Assembly (NCBI GenBank): GCA_025350465.1
Contig: JANXXU010000031.1
Span: 1-64,000 of the forward strand
DNA from: Alphaproteobacteria bacterium
Lineage (GTDB): Bacteria > Pseudomonadota > Alphaproteobacteria > Micropepsales > Micropepsaceae
Reading direction: 5' to 3'
Length of the DNA stretch: 64,000 nt
Of this stretch, positions 58,577 to 64,000 are shown piece after piece. Position numbers and translations under genes: made by a program. Under the pieces are notes generated by a model. The model was given only the letters and a program-made list of their open reading frames with translations, had not been told where the DNA came from and made no database searches. Positions within the stretch are counted from its first letter, which is position 1; the number at the start of each line of letters is the position of its first letter.

Positions 58577-58915
58577 ATGACCTATGTCGTCACTGAAGCC
58601 TGTATCAAATGCAAGTACATGGACTGCGTGGAAGTTTGTCCGGTCGACTGCTTCTACGAAGGCGAAAACATGCTCGTCATCCATCCTGACGAGTGCATCG
58701 ATTGCGGTGTGTGCGAGCCGGAATGCCCCGTCGACGCCATCAAGGCGGACACGGAGCCCGGCTTGGAGCAGTGGCTCGGGCTGAACAAGGACTTCGCCAG
58801 CAAGTGGCCAAATATTACGCTCAAGGGCGAGGCGCCAGCGGACGCCAAAGAGTTTGATACTGTCGAGGGTAAGTTCGACAAATTCTTCAGCTCCGACCCT
58901 GGCCAGGGAACCTAG
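58577..58915 (+). CDS. fdxA: Seven-iron ferredoxin FdxA
   Basis: 112 aa from ATG 58577. Cysteine pattern of a [3Fe-4S][4Fe-4S] ferredoxin: Cys9, 12 (CIKC), 17, 21 and 25, then Cys40, 43, 46 and 50 ([12 protein letters not shown]). The C-terminal tail of about 50 residues ([18 protein letters not shown]) is the usual extension of this class. Low-potential electron carrier; partner unknown, could serve P450 enzymes such as that at 13.2 kb. Conserved position before carD. Confidence 0.96.
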   Translation: MTYVVTEACIKCKYMDCVEVCPVDCFYEGENMLVIHPDECIDCGVCEPECPVDAIKADTEPGLEQWLGLNKDFASKWPNITLKGEAPADAKEFDTVEGKFDKFFSSDPGQGT

Positions 58916-59293
58916 GTTTTCCCCAATTTCACAGGCCAAGAAGGGCAAACGTTGTGGTGGAACACTTTGGCGCATGCAGCTTTTGATAGGCTTTGATGTC
59001 TGTTTGTGTCTTTTGTTGCATACTCGAAATAATGGTTAACTCACTGCTAAGCCTTTATTTTTCCGCATTTCCGTGTTACATTTCCGCCACTTGGAAATTC
59101 GACCAGAGAGCACGTGGGGACAGGCAGCAGCCTCCGCGAGACGGGCGTCAAAAAGACGACGCGTCGTCCTGAATCTCGGATAGCGGAGTTGAAGGGTAGG
59201 CATCGTCCGGCGGCGCCGCGCGATGGCTCTTTTCTGCGTGCTCCACGATCGCCTTCGGTTGAAGCCAATGCGAGCAAGAAAGATCGAACCGAG
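58916..59293. other. Intergenic region fdxA-carD with candidate promoter and CtrA-like site
   Basis: 378 bp. AT-rich part (about 58980-59090) has a possible -35 TTGTGT (59004-59009) and -10 AATAAT (59028-59033) at 18 nt. Just after lies TTAA-N7-CTAA (59036-59050), one mismatch from the CtrA full site TTAA-N7-TTAA, preceded by ATGGTTAA, the reverse of the half site TTAACCAT. The rest, to 59293, is open in the carD frame but has no family-like start, so it is presumed untranslated. Confidence 0.35.
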
Positions 59294-60055
59294 ATGACAA
59301 CGAAGAAGACTGTGAAGCCGGCCACTCCCAGCAAAACTGGAAAGTCAGTCCCGGCAGCGAAGGTTGGCCCAGCGTCCAAGGTTGCTGCAACGGCGAAGCC
59401 GGCGCAGCAGGCCAAGGTGATGGCGGCCCCCAAAGCCGTGGCTAGCGCCGCGCCGAAGGCCGTCGCGGCCATCGCACCTGTCAAAGGGGCGGCGCCGAAG
59501 ATCGTGCACAAGGTCGAACTCAAGGTGGAAGCGAAGGCGCCGCCGCCGGCGCCTGTCAAGAAGAAACCGGATTTTCGCACGAACGACTGGGTCGTCTACC
59601 CGGCACATGGCGTGGGTCGAATCATTTCGGTCGTCGAACAGGAAGTGGCGGGCATGAAGCTCGAGCTCTTCGTGATCAATTTCGATCGGGACAAAATGAC
59701 CTTGCGCGTGCCCGTCGCAAAGGCGACATCCATCGGTATGCGCCGGTTGTCGTCGCCCGATATCGTCGCCAACGCGCTGAATACGCTGAAGGGCCGTGCA
59801 CGCATCAAGCGCACGATGTGGAGCCGGCGCGCACAGGAATATGAGGCGAAGATCAACTCGGGCGATCTTATTTCGATCGCAGAGGTGGTTCGCGATCTTC
59901 ACCGTGCGAGCGGCCAGCCGGAGCAGTCCTACTCCGAGCGCCAGCTTTATGAGGCGGCTCTTGGACGGATGGCGCGTGAAGTTGCCGCGGTCGAACGGAT
60001 CGACGAAGACGCGGCCGTGAAGCGTCTGGAGACCGCGCTGCAGCGCGCGGCCTAA
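59294..60055 (+). CDS. carD: CarD family transcriptional regulator
   Basis: 253 aa from ATG 59294 (MTTKKTVKPATPSKTG). The first ~95 residues are a Lys/Ala/Pro tail, as in rhizobial CarD, and the frame could extend 60 residues further upstream. The RNA-polymerase-interacting domain starts at about 98 (FRTNDWVVYPAHGVGRIISV) and continues through VPVAKATSIGMRRLSSPD, with the conserved helical DNA-associated part RIKRTMWSRRAQEYEAKINS. CarD stabilises open complexes at rRNA and stress promoters. Followed by a strong terminator. Confidence 0.94.
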   Translation: MTTKKTVKPATPSKTGKSVPAAKVGPASKVAATAKPAQQAKVMAAPKAVASAAPKAVAAIAPVKGAAPKIVHKVELKVEAKAPPPAPVKKKPDFRTNDWVVYPAHGVGRIISVVEQEVAGMKLELFVINFDRDKMTLRVPVAKATSIGMRRLSSPDIVANALNTLKGRARIKRTMWSRRAQEYEAKINSGDLISIAEVVRDLHRASGQPEQSYSERQLYEAALGRMAREVAAVERIDEDAAVKRLETALQRAA

Positions 60056-60071
60056 GAATCGTTAGAAAACC

Positions 60072-60100
60072 AAGGGCCCGGCCAAGGCCGGGCCCTTTTT
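60072..60100 (+). terminator. Rho-independent terminator after carD
   Basis: 12-bp perfect stem AAGGGCCCGGCC / GGCCGGGCCCTT around a 2-nt AA centre, with T continuing to 60100. It lies 17 nt after the carD stop and separates carD from rpoH. Confidence 0.92.
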
Positions 60101-60206
60101 GCATCGCAAAATTGTAATTTAGAATAGATCCAAACTACCTTGTAATGCGTACTTATAATGCCCAAGTAGAGTGCTCGGGAATTTAGAGCTGGAAGCTTGA
60201 GGGAAA

Positions 60207-61091
60207 ATGGGACAGTCGGACACCTCACATGCGATCAAAGCCAACCGGCGCTTCATCAAGCGCACGATGTCGACGGCGCTGCTCGACGTAGAGCGCGAAC
60301 AGGAATTGGCACGCGCGTGGCGCGATCAGCATGACGAGAAGGCGCTGCATGAGCTGACGTCGGCGTATTTCCGCCTGGCGGTGTCGATCGCGACGCGGTT
60401 CCGCAATTACGGCCTGCCGATGAGCGACCTCATGCAAGAAGGCAGCGTCGGCCTAATGCAGGCAGCAATGCGTTTCGAACCGGAGCGCCTGGTGAGGTTT
60501 TCCACCTATGCAACGTGGTGGATCCGGGCCGCGATCCAGGACTACGTGCTGCGCAATTGGTCGATCGTGCGACTTACGTCGACCGCGTCGCAGAAGGCGC
60601 TGTTCTTCAACCTGCGCCGGCTGCGCGCAAAGATCGGCGGCAATCCGTCCAAGGATTTGTCGCGCGAGGGCGCGTTGAAGATTTCGAAGCTCCTGCACGT
60701 CTCGGTCAGCGATGTCGAGGAAATGGATGCGCGCTTGACGGCCGGCGATCGCTCGCTCAACGCCAGCCCCGGTGAACCCGGCGAGGGCGAATGGCAAGAC
60801 CTGCTGCCCGACGATCGTTCGCAGCCCGACGACCACGTGATGCTGACGCGCGATTCGGCGACGCGGACGCGATGGATCAATCTCGCCCTCGACACACTCA
60901 GCCCGCGCGAGTTGACGATCATTCGCGAGAGGCGCTTGCAGGAAGAGTCCGTCACGCTGGAAGCGCTCGGCGCGAAACTCGGCATCTCGAAGGAGCGCGT
61001 GCGCCAGATCGAAGAGGCGGCGCTAGGCAAGCTCAAGCGCGCGCTGATTGCGCAAGTAGGCGATCCGGTGGAATCAGGACTTCTGGCTTAA
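60207..61091 (+). CDS. rpoH: RNA polymerase sigma-32 (heat-shock) factor
   Basis: 294 aa. Region 2 contains LMQEGSVGLMQAAMRFEPER and the DNA-melting FSTYATWWIRAAIQDYVLRN. The RpoH box QKALFFNLRRLRAKIGG distinguishes it from other group sigma factors. Region 4 ends in ALGAKLGISKERVRQIEEAA. Directs heat-shock promoters. It has GAGGGA just upstream of ATG 60207, and a TATAAT at 60154-60159 could be its -10 element, but no good -35 is visible. Ends 4 nt inside the convergent thermonuclease gene. Confidence 0.97.
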   Translation: MGQSDTSHAIKANRRFIKRTMSTALLDVEREQELARAWRDQHDEKALHELTSAYFRLAVSIATRFRNYGLPMSDLMQEGSVGLMQAAMRFEPERLVRFSTYATWWIRAAIQDYVLRNWSIVRLTSTASQKALFFNLRRLRAKIGGNPSKDLSREGALKISKLLHVSVSDVEEMDARLTAGDRSLNASPGEPGEGEWQDLLPDDRSQPDDHVMLTRDSATRTRWINLALDTLSPRELTIIRERRLQEESVTLEALGAKLGISKERVRQIEEAALGKLKRALIAQVGDPVESGLLA

Positions 61092-61894
61092 GGCAATATC
61101 TCGATTTGCTCGGGGTGGGTTACCTCGATCTCAGGTCCATTTTGCAACGAAATCCAGCCGCGCACGCGGATGGTCTTGCTTTCCAGTGTGTGCGGGTCAA
61201 GTCCGACCGATCTGAAAAACTTCATGTCTTGAGGTGCGATCGTGACGGTGAAGTCGGTCCTGTAGTCCAGCCCGAAATTCAAGAACAGGCGTCCGCGCAC
61301 GTCCGCGGCCGAAAGCACACGGCCTTCGACCAACTGAAACGTATCGATCGCGCTCTCGAGTTCGGTTGGTTTGCGAATGCGGTAATAGGGCGACGCCCAG
61401 ATGCCGCGTTGCGCGCTACGCGCTTGGCCTTCGCGCGCCAATAACTCCGCCGCGCATGAGCGATTGTCGGACCAGGTGTAAACGCGCGCCATGCCCGATG
61501 AGATCATTGCGCCTTGGATCCAGGCACCGGTGCCATCGTAAAGCTGCGCGAGAGCGCGACCGTTGCGATCGATCTCAAGGCCGCCGTACCCAAGGCCGAC
61601 CGTTTGCCCTTGCACCAATTTTTCGAGCGCGCTCTTAGAATCGGACGCGAGCGGCCGGTCGCCGAAGGTCTTGCGGCCTAAGACGAATTTCGGCGCTTGC
61701 ATACCGACCAGCCGAACTTCGCGTCCGTCTTCCAGGCGCACGGTGTCGCCGTCAATCACCTCCGCGACCTTGGCGTGCTCGACAATCTCCAGCTTGCAAA
61801 TCGAAGCGCCGGTTGCCACGGGCGGGGCCGGTGAGGTCGCCACGGCGGAGAGCGCAACAATACCCGCGATCAAAGCCAACATCGAACCGCCCAT
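61088..61894 (-). CDS. Thermonuclease (SNase) family protein, exported
   Basis: 268 aa from ATG 61894; a TTG at 61948 could add 18 residues. The N-terminus is a hydrophobic signal or anchor (GGSMLALIAGIVALSAVATS). SNase motifs: AEVIDGDTVRLEDGREVRLV with the conserved Arg, then DRNGRALAQLYDGTGAWIQG and GQARSAQRGIWASP. Whether the catalytic Glu is retained is uncertain. C-terminal ~85 residues are an extra domain (VRGRLFLNFGLDYRTDFTVT). Predicted extracytoplasmic nuclease or metal-binding domain. Confidence 0.85.
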   Translation of the reverse strand: MGGSMLALIAGIVALSAVATSPAPPVATGASICKLEIVEHAKVAEVIDGDTVRLEDGREVRLVGMQAPKFVLGRKTFGDRPLASDSKSALEKLVQGQTVGLGYGGLEIDRNGRALAQLYDGTGAWIQGAMISSGMARVYTWSDNRSCAAELLAREGQARSAQRGIWASPYYRIRKPTELESAIDTFQLVEGRVLSAADVRGRLFLNFGLDYRTDFTVTIAPQDMKFFRSVGLDPHTLESKTIRVRGWISLQNGPEIEVTHPEQIEILP

Positions 61895-62005
61895 CGCTTT
61901 TGCCGCTCCGGCAGCGAGGATTTCCCGCACGTCACGCCAGAGAGTCAACCAGCTTTCGCTCCGCGCCGTTGACCCCTAGAGTTCACATCTCGCGGAGGAT
62001 TCGAA

Positions 62006-63604
62006 ATGGCGCGCACTCGCCTGTTCTCGATCGCGCAATTTGCTTTGGCAGCGGACGGCGCGGCCTCGGGCGGACCGCGTGCATTGTCGCGGCGCCAAGC
62101 CCTTTTGCTTGGTGGTGCAGGCGCACTTGCCGCATGCGCGCCGATGAATGCGCCAGAGACGATGCCGACGCCCGACGGCGTCGGCGAGATCGCCATCGTC
62201 GGCGGCGGGGTCGCGGGGCTAACCCTTGCCTATCGTCTGGCGAAAGCCGGCAGGCGGGCGACGATCTATGAGGCCAGCGGGCGGCTTGGCGGGCGCATGT
62301 TCACCAAGCGCGATTTCAATACCGAAGGCATGTTTTGCGAACTTGGCGGCGAACTCGTCGACAGCAATCATGCACCGCTGATAGCGCTCGCAAAGGAGCT
62401 TGGCGTCGGCATCGAGCGGCTAAAGGCGGAGAAAGACGCGGGCGAAGATATCTATGCGATCGGCGGACGCCTTCATACCGAGCATGAACTGCTTCGCGCC
62501 GGCAAAGGTGGCTTCCTGACGATCGCGCGCCAGATGGCGAATGACAAAGAAGCGCTCACCGACAAAAGTGACAATTGGACCGCGCGGGCGCACCAACTCG
62601 ACCAAATCAGCATCGCGGCCTATCTCGCGCAATTCCACGGCAAGGCGCCGGCATGGGTGATCGAGCTTCTCGATCTTGCGTATTGCGGCGAATACGGCGT
62701 TCCGACCGATCAACAATCCGCGCTCAACCTGGTCGATTTCATGGCGCCCGACCCCACCGGCGACTTCGCGATGTTCGGCAAGAGCGATGAGGCGTTCCGT
62801 ATCAGCGGCGGCTCGTCGGCGCTGCCCGATGCGCTTGCCGCGCGCCTCGGCGATGGGATTTCGATCAAACGCTCGCACGCTCTTGAAGCAATAGGGATGG
62901 AGGAAGGCGTGTTGGTCCTGTCGTTCAAGACGGATCAAAGGTCAGTACAGGCGGCCTACGATACGGTCGTGCTAGCACTCCCGTTTACGAAGCTGCGCGA
63001 AGTCGCCGGGCTCGACGGCTTGGGCCTTGATGCGATGAAGCTCAAGTCGATTCGAGAGCTCGGTTACGGCGACAATGCGAAAATCATGGTCGGAACGACG
63101 GGCCGGCCGTGGGAAAGCTTAGCCGCGCATCTGCCGGTGCGTTCGAACGGCGAATTCTATTCGAAAGACTTCCAAGTCGTCTGGGACACGAGCCGCGGCC
63201 AACCGGGTAAGCGTGGGATATTGACGAATTTCTTGACCGGCACCGAAGATCAAGCCGAGGCGCTGACCCGAATGCAGCATGGCCTGCGCGCCATTTCGCC
63301 GGCGATGGCAGATAGTCTCGACACCAGCAATGTCGCGTCGTTCTTCTGGGCCCGATACCCTTATGCGCGCGGCTCGTACAGCTCCGCCAAGGTCGGACAA
63401 TACACATCCCTTCTTGAAGCCGCTGCCATCCCGGAGCTTGGCGGACGGTTGCAATTTGCCGGTGAGCATACGAGCGCGGACTTCCCGGGCTTCATGTGTG
63501 GCGGCGTGCAGAGCGGCGAACGCGTGGCAGCCGCGGTGTTGGCGCTCAAAACCGCTGGGGCCGAGCAAGCAAGACCCAATGGCCGGGCGACGCGGCGCGC
63601 TTGA
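62006..63604 (+). CDS. Flavin monoamine oxidase family protein, Tat-exported lipoprotein-like
   Basis: 532 aa. The N-terminus has a twin-arginine-type motif (SRRQALLLGG at 28-37) and a lipobox LAAC with Cys44, suggesting export in folded, FAD-loaded form and lipid attachment. FAD-binding Rossmann motif IAIVGGGVAGLTLAYRLAKA and YEASGRLGGRM; C-terminal FAD loop FAGEHTSADFPGFMCGG. Resembles amine or L-amino-acid oxidases; substrate unknown. tRNA-Arg follows 42 bp later. Confidence 0.9.
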   Translation: MARTRLFSIAQFALAADGAASGGPRALSRRQALLLGGAGALAACAPMNAPETMPTPDGVGEIAIVGGGVAGLTLAYRLAKAGRRATIYEASGRLGGRMFTKRDFNTEGMFCELGGELVDSNHAPLIALAKELGVGIERLKAEKDAGEDIYAIGGRLHTEHELLRAGKGGFLTIARQMANDKEALTDKSDNWTARAHQLDQISIAAYLAQFHGKAPAWVIELLDLAYCGEYGVPTDQQSALNLVDFMAPDPTGDFAMFGKSDEAFRISGGSSALPDALAARLGDGISIKRSHALEAIGMEEGVLVLSFKTDQRSVQAAYDTVVLALPFTKLREVAGLDGLGLDAMKLKSIRELGYGDNAKIMVGTTGRPWESLAAHLPVRSNGEFYSKDFQVVWDTSRGQPGKRGILTNFLTGTEDQAEALTRMQHGLRAISPAMADSLDTSNVASFFWARYPYARGSYSSAKVGQYTSLLEAAAIPELGGRLQFAGEHTSADFPGFMCGGVQSGERVAAAVLALKTAGAEQARPNGRATRRA

Positions 63605-63646
63605 CCTAGGGGGCCGGGGGAGCGATTTTCCGTGCGCCTTGGCAGC

Positions 63647-63723
63647 GACCCCGTAGCTCAGCTGGATAGAGCACGAGATTCCTAATCTCGGGGCCGGAGG
63701 TTCAAATCCTCTCGGGGTCACCA
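63647..63723 (+). tRNA. tRNA-Arg (anticodon CCU)
   Basis: 77-nt cloverleaf. Acceptor GACCCCG (63647-63653) pairs with CGGGGTC (63713-63719), discriminator A and encoded CCA at 63721-63723. The D arm contains AGCTCAGCTGGATAGAGC; the anticodon stem CGAGA/TCTCG closes the loop TTCCTAA, anticodon CCU, reading AGG; the T arm is GGAGGTTCAAATCCTC. tRNA genes of this type are common integration sites, but no integrase is nearby. Confidence 0.96.
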
Positions 63724-63782
63724 GTTTTTGTAAGACTTTGTGTTTGGAGGTGTGCGCGCAATTGGTGCAGAGGTTGCAACGG

Positions 63783-64000
63783 ATGCTTTACCGATGGACC
63801 ATCGTTTGCCTTTTTGCCGCGCTCTGCGGCGAGGCCCTGGCCGGTGCCGCCGGCGGTGCGCGCGAGCGCTGCCTGGGCGATCACGACATCGATGTCGATA
63901 TGCGCATCTCGGCCTGCGACACGATCATAGAGGCGGGCACGCTGCCGGATCTCGATCAGGGGGTCGCGCTGGCCAATCGCGGTGCGGCTTATCTGAGCGA
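63783..64000 (+). CDS. Tetratricopeptide-like protein, truncated by the window end
   Basis: At least 72 codons from ATG 63783, running past 64000. A signal peptide (MLYRWTIVCLFAALCGEALA) is followed by a Cys-containing start of a TPR-like solenoid: RISACDTIIEAGTLPDLDQG and VALANRGAAYLSE, typical of secreted TPR proteins with a C-x14-C pair. The remainder is missing, so no function can be given. Confidence 0.6.
   Translation, partial: MLYRWTIVCLFAALCGEALAGAAGGARERCLGDHDIDVDMRISACDTIIEAGTLPDLDQGVALANRGAAYLS

Noticed and set aside
60121-60206. Heat-shock (sigma-32) promoter in front of rpoH
   Set aside because: CTTG and CTTATAAT occur but only 9 nt apart, far from the 17-18 required; only an isolated TATAAT is noted.
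63647-64000. Integrated element at the tRNA-Arg gene
   Set aside because: No integrase or repeat of the tRNA 3 prime end within the window, and the downstream gene looks ordinary.

Overview
The window is a G+C-rich piece of an alphaproteobacterial chromosome, most likely Hyphomicrobiales or a close relative. The assignment rests on gene content and order, inferred without a database search. Typical blocks are lysC-ptsP with ubiG divergent, prfA-prmC-DUF4167, comF-grxC-nitrilase-DUF1178, mutT-argJ next to secA, xerD with aroK-aroB-CorC-BolA-DnaJ-like-cobS-cobT, rpmB, and SUV3-like helicase-S4-fdxA-carD-rpoH. About 63 protein genes and one tRNA-Arg(CCU) are supported. I saw no rRNA, CRISPR array, prophage or transposase.

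Layout. 1-4.0 kb: translation termination and isoprenoid genes (DUF4167, prmC, prfA, ispG). 4.0-7.5 kb: an accessory islet with a TetR regulator, a 71-aa orphan, and a copper-type operon. Its first gene fuses a cupredoxin to an outer-membrane beta-barrel behind a CsoR-like operator. 7.5-18 kb: RodZ-like protein, PtsP, LysC, UbiG, an inserted cytochrome P450, DUF1178, a nitrilase-family hydrolase, glutaredoxin, ComF, and a methyltransferase with a palindromic repeat translated in frame. 18-23.5 kb: two orphan Flp pilins, MutT, ArgJ and SecA. 23.6-34 kb: mainly accessory genes around accA: a TauD-type dioxygenase, two tandem epoxide hydrolases, a three-gene operon ending in an ECF41-type sigma factor and starting with its textbook promoter, Kup, and a malyl-CoA lyase-like enzyme.

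33.4-45 kb: xerD operon, shikimate genes, CorC-type protein, BolA, DnaJ-like protein, cobaltochelatase CobS/CobT, a VUT-family transporter and L28. 45-54 kb: MeaB, DUF3108, a membrane-anchored patatin-like hydrolase, RmuC, DUF1697 and methylmalonyl-CoA mutase. 54.0-55.2 kb: the only long gene-free stretch, with a perfect DnaA box. 55.2-64 kb: SUV3-like helicase, S4 protein, FdxA, CarD, RpoH, a thermonuclease-like protein, a Tat/lipobox amine oxidase, tRNA-Arg, and a truncated TPR-like gene.

How the genes fit together. Methylmalonyl-CoA mutase, MeaB, the malyl-CoA lyase homologue and cobaltochelatase fit a B12-dependent C2/C3 acyl-CoA metabolism such as the ethylmalonyl-CoA pathway. The epoxide hydrolases, P450 and dioxygenase suggest oxidation of hydrophobic or xenobiotic compounds. 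Several families of palindromic intergenic repeats are scattered through the window. They encode a protein insert, the end of one reading frame and a ribosome binding site. The best leads are the cupredoxin-barrel fusion, the translated repeat, and the self-contained ECF41 regulon.
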